From: an uncultured Bacteroides sp.
Lineage (GTDB): Bacteria; Bacteroidota; Bacteroidia; Bacteroidales; Bacteroidaceae
Assembly: GCA_949289295.1 (NCBI GenBank)
Contig: CASENM010000047.1
Coordinates: 1 to 48,160 of the forward strand
Direction of reading: 5' to 3'
Length of the DNA: 48,160 bases
The translations under genes and the position numbers were made by a program. Below, piece after piece: positions 24,076 through 33,010 of this stretch; the stretch's first letter is position 1; the number at the start of each line of letters is the position of its first letter. Under the pieces are notes generated by a model. The model worked only from the letters and a program-made list of their open reading frames with translations. It did not search any database and had not been told where the DNA came from.

Positions 24076-25581
24076 TTACCCCTTTTCTTCCTCCGTCGCT
24101 TCCGGACGCACACGGAATATCTTGTAGCCTATGGCAGCCACACAGACAGACATGAGCGGAGAGATGAGGTTGAAGAAGCAGTAGGGGAGGTATTCCAGCG
24201 TGGGCACCTTGAGCACGGTGGCCTGGGTCATTCCGCAGGAGTTCCACGGAATAAGCACGGAGGTGACGGTGGCGGAGTCCTCCACCGAACGGCTCAGCAG
24301 GCGTCTTTCATATCCTTTCCGTTCATAAAGTTTTTTATACAGGCTGCTGGTCAACAGGATGGATATGTACTGGTCGCCGGTTACGATGTTACACATCAGT
24401 CCTGTTCCTACAGTCGCCCCCACGAGAGTAACCGCACGTCGGGCAAGTCGTGCGAACAGTTCTGTCAGACTTTTCAGCATACCGCTTCCTGCAAGCACTC
24501 CTCCGAACGTTACCGAACAGATAATCAGGAAGATGGTGTTGAGCATCCCTGTCATCCCGCGGGTGGCAATCAGTGAATCGATAGCTTCGTTCCCGGTCTG
24601 GATACCTGTCGCCCCATAAAATGTGACGGTGATTCCTTTGCAGGCGTCCCAGAACGAGAGCGTGGAAAACTCAGACGATGGCAAGGCAGGGTTGGCCACT
24701 GCCCATATAGCCTGAGGCTGGAAGATGAGAGCCACGAGAGCCGCCATGACAGCCGCACAGAAAAGGGTAAGTATGGCCGGCACTTTCCTGACGATGAGTA
24801 CGCCTGTCAATACCGGTACAATCATGAGCCAGGGAGTAATGTGGAAGGTTGACTTCAATGCTTCTGCAAATTCAGCGGTCTGCGACAAGTTTTCCGTAGG
24901 ATGGATGAGGCTGGCAATGAGAAAAACGATTATCGCAACAGTCAGTGACGGGATTGTGGTAAGCATCATATACCGGATATGGGTGAACAGGGGAGTGCCT
25001 GAAGCAGAAGAGGCCAGGACAGTGGTGTCAGAAAGAGGAGACACCTTGTCGCCGAAATAAGCTCCTGAGATAATGGCTCCGGCAGTCCATCCGGGGTCGA
25101 ATCCCTGGGCGATGCCGATACCGATGAGGGCCACTCCGATGGTGGCGATGGTAGTCCATGAACTTCCCGTCATCAGTGACACCAGTGCGCTGATGGCGCA
25201 TGCCGCCGCAAGGAATATGGCAGGGAAGATGATTTCCATTCCGTAGCAAATCATGGCCGGGACGATGCCGCTGACCATCCATGTTCCTGCAATCGCACCG
25301 ATAAGGAACAGGATGAGTATGGCCGAACCGACGGAACGGATATTGTCGAGGATGCAGTCTTCGAGTATCTGCCACGGGTTTCCGTAGGCAAACATGGATA
25401 TGGCCGCCGTGACCGCCGAGGCCAGAAGCAGACATACCTGGCTGCCTCCGGAAAGCGCGTCCGCTCCGAATATTTTGATTACTACCACTAAAGTCAGGGT
25501 CAAAACGGCGAAAGGAACCAGCGAAACCCACCATGAAGGCAGTTTCCGTATCGGTGTCCGCATGTCTTTGTTCTTGTCCAT
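24076..25581 (-). CDS. nhaC: Na+/H+ antiporter NhaC family
   Basis: A membrane protein of 501 residues from the Met at 25581, with about 11-12 hydrophobic helices. The family features SGAYFGDKVSPLSDTT and GSSWTTIATIGVALIGIG are clear, as are CNIVTGDQYISIL and VLIPWNSCGMTQ further on. NhaC antiporters exchange sodium for protons across the inner membrane. The frame stays open upstream to 25647, but the minus-strand -7 box at 25645-25652 would then overlap the coding region. The shorter start is therefore preferred. Confidence 0.92.
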   Translation of the reverse strand: MDKNKDMRTPIRKLPSWWVSLVPFAVLTLTLVVVIKIFGADALSGGSQVCLLLASAVTAAISMFAYGNPWQILEDCILDNIRSVGSAILILFLIGAIAGTWMVSGIVPAMICYGMEIIFPAIFLAAACAISALVSLMTGSSWTTIATIGVALIGIGIAQGFDPGWTAGAIISGAYFGDKVSPLSDTTVLASSASGTPLFTHIRYMMLTTIPSLTVAIIVFLIASLIHPTENLSQTAEFAEALKSTFHITPWLMIVPVLTGVLIVRKVPAILTLFCAAVMAALVALIFQPQAIWAVANPALPSSEFSTLSFWDACKGITVTFYGATGIQTGNEAIDSLIATRGMTGMLNTIFLIICSVTFGGVLAGSGMLKSLTELFARLARRAVTLVGATVGTGLMCNIVTGDQYISILLTSSLYKKLYERKGYERRLLSRSVEDSATVTSVLIPWNSCGMTQATVLKVPTLEYLPYCFFNLISPLMSVCVAAIGYKIFRVRPEATEEEKG

Positions 25582-25644
25582 TTGTCCGGTGAAGTGAAAA
25601 AGTTCAGTTTTATTTATGGATGGGCATGAATGCCAGAGCGGCTG

Positions 25645-25652
25645 CAAAGATA
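25645..25652 (-). promoter_or_regulatory. -7 box TATCTTTG for nhaC
   Basis: Minus-strand TAnnTTTG match predicting a start near 25638 and a leader of about 57 nt. It fixes the nhaC start at 25581 rather than further upstream. Confidence 0.6.
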
Positions 25653-25724
25653 GTGAAATGCAGTTAAATTCTGTCCAAAGCTTCCGGAGTATTTGCGCCG
25701 TTTAAAATAAATCTTCCACAGGTC

Positions 25725-25753
25725 TTGCTTTTGCAAAGATTTGCTTACCTTTG
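25725..25753 (+). promoter_or_regulatory. Promoter of the ACT/UPF0210 pair
   Basis: TTG at 25725-25727, 18-bp spacing, and -7 box TACCTTTG at 25746-25753. Start expected near 25760, just before the ATG at 25782. Confidence 0.7.
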
Positions 25754-25781
25754 TCCCACTAACCATATTTGCAGAAAAACG

Positions 25782-26054
25782 ATGAACAGAACAATTATTA
25801 CAGTAGTAGGAAAGGATACAGTAGGTATCATAGCCAAAGTATGTACTTATTTGGCAGACAATAGTGTGAATATTCTGGACATTTCCCAGACCATTGTGCA
25901 AGGGTATTTCAACATGATGATGATTGTTGATATGGAGAAGATGGAAAAGCCTTTTGAACAGACAGTCAATGAGCTGGATGAAATCGGCCGTCAGCTGGGC
26001 GTACAGATCAAGTGCCAGAGAGAAGAAATTTTCGACAAGATGCACCGTATCTGA
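25782..26054 (+). CDS. ACT domain protein, UPF0237 family
   Basis: A 90-residue single ACT domain (RTIITVVGKDTVGIIAKVCT, then ISQTIVQGYFNMMMIVD). UPF0237 proteins pair with UPF0210/PFL proteins in many bacteria and are thought to sense a small ligand such as an amino acid; the ligand is unknown. The start at 25782 is chosen because the promoter -7 box at 25746 lies inside the longer frame that begins at 25725. The UPF0210 gene follows 39 nt downstream, as in other genomes. Confidence 0.9.
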   Translation: MNRTIITVVGKDTVGIIAKVCTYLADNSVNILDISQTIVQGYFNMMMIVDMEKMEKPFEQTVNELDEIGRQLGVQIKCQREEIFDKMHRI

Positions 26055-26093
26055 TTGTTGTTTCCTGTGTTGTATCATTAAAATATTGTTTCT

Positions 26094-27458
26094 ATGATTA
26101 ATATATCAGAGGTTACCGAAACCAATAAGATGATTGACAAGGAGAATCTGGATGTGCGTACCATCACGATGGGTATCAGTCTGCTCGACTGTGCGGACAG
26201 CAATCTGGATGTGCTCTGTCAGAAAATTTATGACAAGATGACGAGACTTGCCCGCAATCTGGTGAGAACGGGTGAAGAAATCTCGAAAGAATACGGTATT
26301 CCTATCGTCAACAAACGTATTTCAATCACTCCGATTGCATTGGTGGGCGGAACGGCCTGCAAGACTCCTGACGATTATGTGAAAATTGCGCAGACCCTTG
26401 ACCGTGCAGCTGCTGAGCTGGGCGTGAATTTCATCGGCGGCTACTCGGCCATCGTGTCGAAAGGAATGACACGCAGCGACGAACTGCTGATCCGTTCGAT
26501 ACCGAAAGCTTTGGCCTGCACGGAGCGTATATGCAGCTCGGTCAATGTGGGTTCCACCAAGACCGGCATCAATATGGACGCGGTGAAGCTGATGGGGGAA
26601 ATCGTCAAGGAAACGGCCGAAATGACCAAGGAGAAAGATTCGTTGGGCTGTGCCAAGCTGGTGGTGCTTTGCAATGCGCCGGATGACAATCCGTTTATGG
26701 CCGGTGCGTTCCACGGAGTGTCGGAAGCCGATGCAATCATCAATGTGGGCGTAAGCGGTCCGGGCGTAGTGAAGTATGCATTGGAGCAGATTCACGGCGC
26801 AAACTTTGAGGTGCTGTGTGAGACCATCAAGCGCACGGCGTTCAAGATTACACGCGTAGGACAGCTTGTGGCACAGGAGGCTTCACGCCGTCTGGGTGTA
26901 CCGTTCGGAATCATAGACCTGTCGTTGGCTCCTACTCCGGCCATCGGTGACAGTGTCGCCGAAATCTTGCAGGAAATCGGTCTGGAACATCCGGGTGCTC
27001 CGGGCACGACAGCCGCGTTGGCCCTGCTGAACGACCAGGTGAAGAAGGGCGGAGTGATGGCATCGTCATACGTGGGCGGACTGAGTGGCGCGTTCATACC
27101 TGTAAGTGAAGACCAGGGTATGATTGATGCAGTGGAAGCCGGCGCCTTGACCCTTGAGAAACTGGAAGCCATGACGTGTGTCTGCTCTGTAGGGCTTGAC
27201 ATGATTGCCATTCCGGGAGACACTTCGGCGGCAACCATCTCGGGCATCATTGCAGACGAATCTGCCATCGGTATGATAAATCAGAAAACAACGGCCGTAC
27301 GCATCATTCCGGTAATCGGAAAGAATGTCGGAGATACCGTGGAGTTCGGCGGACTGCTGGGCTATGCGCCGGTAATGCCGGTGAACCGTTTCAATTGTGA
27401 AGCTTTCGTGAACCGCGGAGGGCGCATCCCGGCTCCGATACATAGCTTTAAGAATTGA
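26094..27458 (+). CDS. PFL family protein, UPF0210/DUF711
   Basis: A 454-residue cytoplasmic protein of the UPF0210 (DUF711) family, distantly related in fold to the pyruvate formate-lyase class. Characteristic stretches are [45 protein letters not shown] and [15 protein letters not shown]. No radical-site Gly loop or activase gene is nearby, so no enzymatic activity is assigned. It is the constant partner of the ACT protein upstream, and the two probably act as one unit. Confidence 0.93.
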   Translation: MINISEVTETNKMIDKENLDVRTITMGISLLDCADSNLDVLCQKIYDKMTRLARNLVRTGEEISKEYGIPIVNKRISITPIALVGGTACKTPDDYVKIAQTLDRAAAELGVNFIGGYSAIVSKGMTRSDELLIRSIPKALACTERICSSVNVGSTKTGINMDAVKLMGEIVKETAEMTKEKDSLGCAKLVVLCNAPDDNPFMAGAFHGVSEADAIINVGVSGPGVVKYALEQIHGANFEVLCETIKRTAFKITRVGQLVAQEASRRLGVPFGIIDLSLAPTPAIGDSVAEILQEIGLEHPGAPGTTAALALLNDQVKKGGVMASSYVGGLSGAFIPVSEDQGMIDAVEAGALTLEKLEAMTCVCSVGLDMIAIPGDTSAATISGIIADESAIGMINQKTTAVRIIPVIGKNVGDTVEFGGLLGYAPVMPVNRFNCEAFVNRGGRIPAPIHSFKN

Positions 27459-27461
27459 TTT

Positions 27462-29843
27462 ATGACGGCAGACTATTTGGATGAACTGAACGACAGCCAG
27501 CGTGAGGCGGTGCTGTATAACGACGGGCCTATGCTGGTAATAGCAGGTGCCGGTTCGGGCAAGACGCGCGTGCTGACTTATAAGATTGCTTATTTACTGG
27601 ACCACGGTTACGAACCGTGGTCTATTCTTGCACTGACGTTTACCAACAAGGCGGCGCGTGAAATGAAAGAGCGTATCGCCCGGCAAGTCGGTATCGACAG
27701 GGCACGTTATTTATGGATGGGGACCTTCCATTCCATATTTTCCCGCATTCTCCGCAAGGAAGCTTCGTCAATCGGCTTCACGCCGAATTTCACTATCTAT
27801 GATTCGTCCGATTCGAAGAGTCTGATAAAGACCCTTGTCAAAGAATTGCAACTGGACGATAAGGTTTACAAGCCGGGTATGCTTCAAAGCCGTATCAGCA
27901 ATGCGAAGAATCATCTGGTATCCCCGCAGGCGTATGCGGCAAGCGGCGAGATGCGTGAAGCCGACAAGGCTGCCAAGATTCCGATGATGGCCGATATCTA
28001 TCTGCGTTATTGTGAACGGTGCCGCCAAAGCGATGCGATGGATTTTGATGACTTGCTGGTTTACACTTTCCGGCTTTTCAAGGATAATCCGCAGATACTC
28101 GATGTCTATGCGGACCGTTTCCGCTATGTGCTGGTCGACGAGTATCAGGACACGAATTTTGCCCAGCACAGCATTGTGCTGCAGCTGACGGGAAAACATC
28201 CGCATATTTGTGTGGTGGGCGATGACGCACAGAGCATTTATTCATTCCGTGGCGCGAACATCGACAACATTCTGAAATTTACCCGTCAGTATAAGGATGC
28301 CCGTCTGTTTAAATTGGAGCAGAACTATCGCTCGACACAGACCATCGTGAATGCGGCGAACAGTCTTATCGAGAAGAACCGGGAACAAATCCGCAAAGAA
28401 GTATATTCAAAGAATGACAAGGGAGAGCCGATTCCGCTGATGTGCGCCTACAGTGATGTGGAAGAAGGAGAAATTGTGGCCAACAAAATAGCCGAGCTCC
28501 ATCGCCGCTCCGGGTATGGCTATCATGACTGCGCGGTACTTTATCGTACAAATGCCCAGAGCCGCATTTTTGAAGAAGCGTTGCGCAAGCGGAGCATTCC
28601 TTACCAGGTGTATGGAGGTTTGTCCTTTTATCAGAGGAAAGAGATCAAGGATGTAATCGCTTATTTCCGGCTGGCAGTGAATCCTCACGATGAAGAAGCT
28701 TTCAAGCGTGTCATAAATTATCCGGCACGGGGTATCGGCAATACCACTTTGTCGAAATTGGCAGAGGCCGCCGCTCGTGGCCATGCCAGTCTATGGACAG
28801 TATTGAACGAGCCGTTGACGTTCGGACTGTCGTTGACCAAAGGAACGATGGCCAAACTTCAGGCTTTCCGGGATTTGATAGCTGATTTTGTGAAGGAGGC
28901 ATCAGAAAAGGATGCTTATTCGCTGGGCCAGGATATTGTGCGCCGTTCAGGTATCATCAATGATATCTATCAGGACAGGACTCCCGAGAATCTGAGCAGG
29001 CAAGAAAATATCGAGGAACTGGTGAGCGGTATCCATGATTTCTGTGCAGACCGTGAGGAAGAAGGGAATACCGCTGTCCGGCTTTCGGATTTCCTTTCGG
29101 AGGTTTCCCTCTTGACCGACCAGGACAATGACAAGGATGACGCAACATCGAAAGTGACGTTGATGACCATTCATTCTGCCAAAGGACTGGAGTTTGCGAA
29201 TGTGTTTGTGGTCGGAATGGAGGAAGGCTTGTTCCCGGGCATTTCAGCCGATTCGCCCCGGGCTTTGGAAGAAGAACGGCGGCTGTTTTATGTGGCCATT
29301 ACTCGTGCAGAGTCTCATTGTTATTTGTCGTATGCAAAAAGCCGTTTCCGGTACGGCAAGATGGAGTTCAGCAATCCCAGCCGTTTCTTGCGGGACATTG
29401 ACGTCAGATTTCTGGTAATGCCTCCCGACGAACAGCTGGCCCGTCAAGTTGATATGGGAGCCACTCGTTTCAGGGCCTCGGTGGGCGAAGAGCTTCGCCA
29501 GATGAAGAGCCGGCCCGTTTGCTCGCGCGACAGCGACCGTTCACCCTATGACAGGCAAGACGGGGCTTCTATGTTTGACGGAGGAGAGATTCCCCAGGAA
29601 CCTCACCGTTTTGTGCCTCCGCGTACGTTGCGTAAGATTGTCCATTCTGCATCGGAAGGGAGCAGTATGGCAGGCAACCCTTTCGGAGTGTCGGAAGGAC
29701 AGCGGATTGAACATGAGCGTTTCGGCTGTGGAGTGATAGAGAAAATAGAGGGTGCGGGCGACAATTGTAAAGCCACTGTACGTTTTGAAAATGCCGGTGT
29801 CAAGCAACTGTTGTTGAAATACGCCCGTTTTAAAGTAAGATGA
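27462..29843 (+). CDS. UvrD/PcrA/Rep-type DNA helicase
   Basis: A 793-residue superfamily 1A helicase. In order it has the Q-motif LNDSQREAV, Walker A AGAGSGKTR, motif Ia LTFTNKAAREMKERI, Walker B VDEYQDTN, motif III VVGDDAQSIYSFRGA, motif IV QNYRSTQTI, motif V TIHSAKGLEF and motif VI LFYVAITRAE. The C-terminal 120 residues form a variable tail ending with a Tudor-like segment (HERFGCGVIEKIEG), as in PcrA/UvrD proteins. It acts in repair or in removing obstacles from replication. It begins 3 nt after the UPF0210 stop, so the two are co-transcribed. Confidence 0.95.
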   Translation: MTADYLDELNDSQREAVLYNDGPMLVIAGAGSGKTRVLTYKIAYLLDHGYEPWSILALTFTNKAAREMKERIARQVGIDRARYLWMGTFHSIFSRILRKEASSIGFTPNFTIYDSSDSKSLIKTLVKELQLDDKVYKPGMLQSRISNAKNHLVSPQAYAASGEMREADKAAKIPMMADIYLRYCERCRQSDAMDFDDLLVYTFRLFKDNPQILDVYADRFRYVLVDEYQDTNFAQHSIVLQLTGKHPHICVVGDDAQSIYSFRGANIDNILKFTRQYKDARLFKLEQNYRSTQTIVNAANSLIEKNREQIRKEVYSKNDKGEPIPLMCAYSDVEEGEIVANKIAELHRRSGYGYHDCAVLYRTNAQSRIFEEALRKRSIPYQVYGGLSFYQRKEIKDVIAYFRLAVNPHDEEAFKRVINYPARGIGNTTLSKLAEAAARGHASLWTVLNEPLTFGLSLTKGTMAKLQAFRDLIADFVKEASEKDAYSLGQDIVRRSGIINDIYQDRTPENLSRQENIEELVSGIHDFCADREEEGNTAVRLSDFLSEVSLLTDQDNDKDDATSKVTLMTIHSAKGLEFANVFVVGMEEGLFPGISADSPRALEEERRLFYVAITRAESHCYLSYAKSRFRYGKMEFSNPSRFLRDIDVRFLVMPPDEQLARQVDMGATRFRASVGEELRQMKSRPVCSRDSDRSPYDRQDGASMFDGGEIPQEPHRFVPPRTLRKIVHSASEGSSMAGNPFGVSEGQRIEHERFGCGVIEKIEGAGDNCKATVRFENAGVKQLLLKYARFKVR

Positions 29844-29901
29844 TGGCTTGTCAGCCAATGGAATCGGGCTTTACCTTTTTTGGTGCTTAACTATAATACG
29901 T

Positions 29902-29918
29902 GCGAAGCCCTGCTTCGC
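29902..29918 (+). promoter_or_regulatory. Perfect hairpin before nspC
   Basis: GCGAAGC (29902-29908) pairs with GCTTCGC (29912-29918) around a 3-nt loop, 17 nt before the nspC ATG. It could modulate translation or readthrough from the helicase gene. Confidence 0.4.
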
Positions 29919-29935
29919 CAAATTCCTGTTGGATT

Positions 29936-31099
29936 ATGATAGATTTAACTCAGATACCTTCTCCCTGTTATGTGATGGAAGAAGAACTGCTCAGGAAAAA
30001 CCTGAGTCTGATCAAGCATGTGGCCGATACGGCCGAAGTAGAAATAATTCTGGCATTCAAAGCTTTTGCAATGTGGAAATCTTTCCCGATTTTCCGCGAA
30101 TACATTCATTCCACGACAGCCAGTTCGGAATATGAGGCGCGTCTTGCATTCGAGGAATTCGGGAATAAAGCTCATGCCTATTCTCCCGCGTATACAGCGC
30201 ACAATTTTCCTGCTTTCCTGAAATATTGCAGTCATATCACATTCAATTCGCTTTCTCAGTACAAGCGTTTCTACCCAATGGTGAAAACCGGCACAAATCC
30301 TGTTTCATGCGGAATCCGTGTGAATCCTGAATATTCCGAAGTGGAGGTGGAGCTGTATAATCCTTGTGCGCCGGGTACCCGGTTCGGTGTAACGTCCGAC
30401 CTGCTTCCGGATACACTTCCCGATGGTATAGAAGGGTTTCACTGCCATTGCCATTGCGAGTCGAGTTCATACGAGTTGGAGCGAACGTTAAAGCATATTG
30501 AAGACAAGTTCAGCCGCTGGTTTCCGCAACTGAAATGGCTGAATCTGGGTGGCGGTCATCTGATGACCCGTAAAGATTATGATGTGGACCATCTTATAAG
30601 TTTGCTGAAAGGACTGAGAGAACGTTACCCTCATCTGCAGGTTATATTGGAACCGGGTTCAGCATTTGCCTGGCAAACAGGTCCGCTGGTTGCGTCAGTG
30701 GTGGATGTGGTAGAAAACCGTGGCATCCGTACGGCTATTCTGGATGTCAGCTTTACTTGTCATATGCCTGATTGTCTGGAAATGCCTTATCAGCCGTATG
30801 TTCGTGGTGCCGAATCATTGCCGGCAGATGCAGTGAAAGATGCCCGTGCCGGAGAACATATTTATCGTTTGGGAGGAAACAGTTGCTTGAGCGGTGACTA
30901 TATGGGAAGTTGGAAGTTTGACCATGAACTTCAAGTGGGCGAGCGTATTCTTTTTGAAGATATGATTCACTATACGATGGTAAAGACAAACATGTTCAAC
31001 GGCATTCACCATCCTTCGGTTGCATTGCTCCATACGGACGGTCATTTGGAGGTGTACCGCACTTTTTGCTATGAAGACTATCGTGACCGGATGTGCTGA
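29936..31099 (+). CDS. nspC: Carboxynorspermidine decarboxylase
   Basis: A 387-residue PLP enzyme of the alanine-racemase-fold decarboxylases that makes norspermidine or spermidine from the carboxylated precursor. The PLP lysine is Lys42 in ILAFKAFA. HCHCHCESSS, LNLGGGHLM and EPGSAFAW are the phosphate-binding and catalytic stretches, and GGNSCLSGDYMG contains the Cys contributed by the partner subunit. The ATG at 29936 matches the family start (IDLTQIPSPCYV). The upstream region of the longer frame carries the hairpin at 29902. This is the polyamine route usual in Bacteroides. Confidence 0.94.
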   Translation: MIDLTQIPSPCYVMEEELLRKNLSLIKHVADTAEVEIILAFKAFAMWKSFPIFREYIHSTTASSEYEARLAFEEFGNKAHAYSPAYTAHNFPAFLKYCSHITFNSLSQYKRFYPMVKTGTNPVSCGIRVNPEYSEVEVELYNPCAPGTRFGVTSDLLPDTLPDGIEGFHCHCHCESSSYELERTLKHIEDKFSRWFPQLKWLNLGGGHLMTRKDYDVDHLISLLKGLRERYPHLQVILEPGSAFAWQTGPLVASVVDVVENRGIRTAILDVSFTCHMPDCLEMPYQPYVRGAESLPADAVKDARAGEHIYRLGGNSCLSGDYMGSWKFDHELQVGERILFEDMIHYTMVKTNMFNGIHHPSVALLHTDGHLEVYRTFCYEDYRDRMC

Positions 31100-31175
31100 A
31101 AATACGCTCTTGAACACTTTTGAAGCCTGTTTATATACAAAATGCATCTGTTTGCTGAAAAAAATGGCTGGATGT

Positions 31176-31206
31176 TTTGGCGGTTTCAGAAAAAACACTA
31201 CCTTTG
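31176..31206 (+). promoter_or_regulatory. Promoter of the tRNA operon
   Basis: TTTG -33 element (31176-31179), exactly 19 bp, then TACCTTTG (31199-31206): the cleanest match to the Bacteroidetes consensus in the window. It lies 47 nt before the first tRNA. Confidence 0.85.
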
Positions 31207-31253
31207 CACTCGCAATTGAGAAACAGATGTTTTGAAAATAGCAAAGACAGGTT

Positions 31254-31326
31254 GCGGAAATAGCTCAGTTGGTAGAGCACAACCTTGCCAAGGTTGGGGT
31301 CGCGAGTTCGAGTCTCGTTTTCCGCT
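31254..31326 (+). tRNA. tRNA-Gly (anticodon GCC)
   Basis: The acceptor GCGGAAA pairs with TTTCCGC. The D arm is GCTCAGTTGGTAGAGC, the anticodon loop TTGCCAA reads GCC, and the T loop is TTCGAGT. CCA is not encoded. Identical to the copy at 31536. Confidence 0.96.
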
Positions 31327-31351
31327 CAAGCAAACAGAGTGTTGCGCTAAT

Positions 31352-31432
31352 GCCCAGGTGGCGGAATGGTAGACGCGCACGTTTCAGGTGCGTGTGTCGA
31401 GAGGCATGCAGGTTCGAGTCCTGTTCTGGGCA
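31352..31432 (+). tRNA. tRNA-Leu (anticodon CAG)
   Basis: A class II tRNA with a long variable arm. Acceptor GCCCAGG pairs with TCTGGGC; the anticodon stem CACGT/GCGTG encloses TTCAGGT, giving anticodon CAG. T arm has GGTTCGAGTCC. Confidence 0.94.
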
Positions 31433-31441
31433 CTTAGTATT

Positions 31442-31526
31442 GGAGGAATGGCGGAATTGGTAGACGCGCTACTTTGAGGGGGTAGTGACAATTTATGTCG
31501 TGTGAGTTCGAGTCTCATTTCCTTCA
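31442..31526 (+). tRNA. tRNA-Leu (anticodon GAG)
   Basis: A class II tRNA. Acceptor GGAGGAA pairs with TTTCCTTC (one G-U). The anticodon stem CTACT/GGTAG encloses TTGAGGG, giving anticodon GAG. A long variable arm follows. Confidence 0.94.
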
Positions 31527-31535
31527 CGAGAAATT

Positions 31536-31608
31536 GCGGAAATAGCTCAGTTGGTAGAGCACAACCTTGCCAAGGTTGGGGTCGCGAGTTCGAGTCTCGT
31601 TTTCCGCT
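31536..31608 (+). tRNA. tRNA-Gly (anticodon GCC), second copy
   Basis: Identical in sequence to 31254-31326. Same acceptor GCGGAAA, anticodon GCC. Confidence 0.96.
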
Positions 31609-31634
31609 CAAGAACTATATTAATTAGACGGGTT

Positions 31635-31707
31635 GCGGAAATAGCTCAGTTGGTAGAGCATAACCTTGCCAAGGTTAGGGTCGCGAGTTCGAGTCTCGTT
31701 TTCCGCT
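31635..31707 (+). tRNA. tRNA-Gly (anticodon GCC), third copy with a compensated change
   Basis: As the other two except that the top pair of the anticodon stem is T-A (TAACC/GGTTA) in place of C-G (CAACC/GGTTG). Both bases changed together, so the stem is kept. Confidence 0.96.
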
Positions 31708-31722
31708 CGTGTCGGAAGTGAA

Positions 31723-31750
31723 GAAGTCAGTTGTCTGATTTCTTTTTTTT
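31723..31750 (+). terminator. Terminator of the tRNA operon
   Basis: GAAGTCAG (31723-31730) pairs with CTGATTTC (31735-31742, one G-U) around TTGT, followed by eight T residues. Confidence 0.85.
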
Positions 31751-31780
31751 ATGTTTTTGCCTTGAATTTTTCTCTTTTTG

Positions 31781-31812
31781 TTTTGTGTTGATGGGAGTGA
31801 ATTATATATTTG
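31781..31812 (+). promoter_or_regulatory. Promoter of the 68-residue ORF
   Basis: TTTTG at 31781-31785, 19 bp, then TATATTTG at 31805-31812, 28 nt before the ATG at 31841. Confidence 0.75.
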
Positions 31813-31840
31813 CGCCTGCAATTTTAGAAGATGAAAAGTT

Positions 31841-32047
31841 ATGAAAACTTATGACATTTATTTTTCAGACGGACATTTGAGCGACAATAAAGGTTTTTTT
31901 ATCCGCACTCCGGAAAAGGCCATTCACATGGCGGAAGATATGTTGGTGAAAGGAAATACCTATATTGATGATTATGCGGGGGGAGTCATATCTGTTGTTG
32001 CTTCTGACGGAGAAACGGTTTGGAGTAAACAGATTCCTAATAAATAA
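31841..32047 (+). CDS. Small hypothetical protein, 68 residues
   Basis: A short soluble protein with a compact alpha/beta pattern: MKTYDIYFSDG, KGFFIRTPEKAIHMAEDML, then GGVISVVASDGETVWSKQ. It has its own well-formed promoter and lies alone between the tRNA operon and riboflavin synthase, which supports it being real. No domain name can be given. The strand-helix-strand pattern and length recall small conserved Bacteroidales proteins of unknown function. Confidence 0.75.
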   Translation: MKTYDIYFSDGHLSDNKGFFIRTPEKAIHMAEDMLVKGNTYIDDYAGGVISVVASDGETVWSKQIPNK

Positions 32048-32197
32048 CAATGCTTCATATGTGAATCTCCACTATGGGTGAGACAGATTGTTCGTGTTAT
32101 TCATGGAAATCGTTATTGATTGATGTCTTCTGAATATGGAAATCTGTGTAGCCGATAGTGATTCATTGTATAAATTCATAGCCAAAAAAGATATATT

Positions 32198-32803
32198 ATG
32201 TTCTCAGGAATAGTAGAAGAATATGCCGAGGTGGTAAAGATTGTGAAAGAACAGGAGAATCTTCACCTTACTTTAAAATGTTCGTTTGTGGACGAGTTGA
32301 AGATTGACCAGAGTGTGTCGCACAACGGAGTGTGTTTGACGGTGGTAAGCATTCAAGATGGTACCTATACGGTGACTGCCATGAAGGAAACCATCGAACG
32401 TTCAAATATTGGATTGCTGAAGGTGGGAGATAAGGTGAACGTGGAACGTAGCATGATGATGAACGGACGTCTGGACGGGCACATCGTGCAGGGACATGTG
32501 GATCAGACTGCCACCTGTGTCGCTGTCGATGATGCGGAAGGAAGCTGGTATTACACTTTCCGGTATAAGTTTGATAAGGAGATGGCGAAGCGTGGTTATT
32601 TTACGGTGGATAAAGGTTCGGTGACGGTAAATGGCGTGAGTCTGACTGTTTGTAACCCGACAGAGGACATGTTCCAGGTTGCTATCATTCCTTATACTTA
32701 CGAGCACACGAACTTCCATACACTGAAGGTCGGAAGTGTAGTCAATATAGAATTTGACATTATCGGTAAGTATTTGAGCCGGATGATGCAATTGGCAAAA
32801 TGA
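32198..32803 (+). CDS. ribE: Riboflavin synthase, alpha subunit type
   Basis: A 201-residue enzyme that dismutates two 6,7-dimethyl-8-ribityllumazine molecules to riboflavin. The family start MFSGIVEEYAEV is intact. The two internal repeats (lumazine-binding domains) are visible: SHNGVCLTV with GHVDQTATC in the first and VNGVSLTVCNP with IPYTYEHTNF in the second. Length is normal. The 150 bp before it show no FMN riboswitch and no other riboflavin gene, so it is a stand-alone gene. The same gene is named ribC in some species. Confidence 0.94.
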   Translation: MFSGIVEEYAEVVKIVKEQENLHLTLKCSFVDELKIDQSVSHNGVCLTVVSIQDGTYTVTAMKETIERSNIGLLKVGDKVNVERSMMMNGRLDGHIVQGHVDQTATCVAVDDAEGSWYYTFRYKFDKEMAKRGYFTVDKGSVTVNGVSLTVCNPTEDMFQVAIIPYTYEHTNFHTLKVGSVVNIEFDIIGKYLSRMMQLAK

Positions 32804-32847
32804 TGTCTGGATGTTGTGCATTGTAGCTGTCGGCAGAAGCGTATGAA

Positions 32848-32910
32848 GCGTGTCAGTCAGATAAGAAAGAGGCGTGAAGCTTCGGAAAAAGGATTATCTG
32901 AATGGCACGC
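32848..32910. repeat. 17-bp imperfect inverted repeat between convergent genes
   Basis: Arm 32848-32864 and arm 32894-32910 match at 15 of 17 positions around a 29-nt loop, which itself contains the palindrome GAAGCTTC (32876-32883). It lies between ribE and the YihY gene, tail to tail. No T run was seen. Confidence 0.65.
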
Positions 32911-33010
32911 TTAATGTTACATTTCAGGGTATAATCAAGATGAATAAATGCAAATGTTGTAGATGAAAGCTTTAGGTAGTATTGTGGAACGTTTGTATAC
33001 CGTGTGTAGG

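Noticed and set aside
32048-32197. FMN riboswitch upstream of riboflavin synthase
   Set aside because: The conserved RFN motifs and multi-stem layout are absent in the 150 bp.
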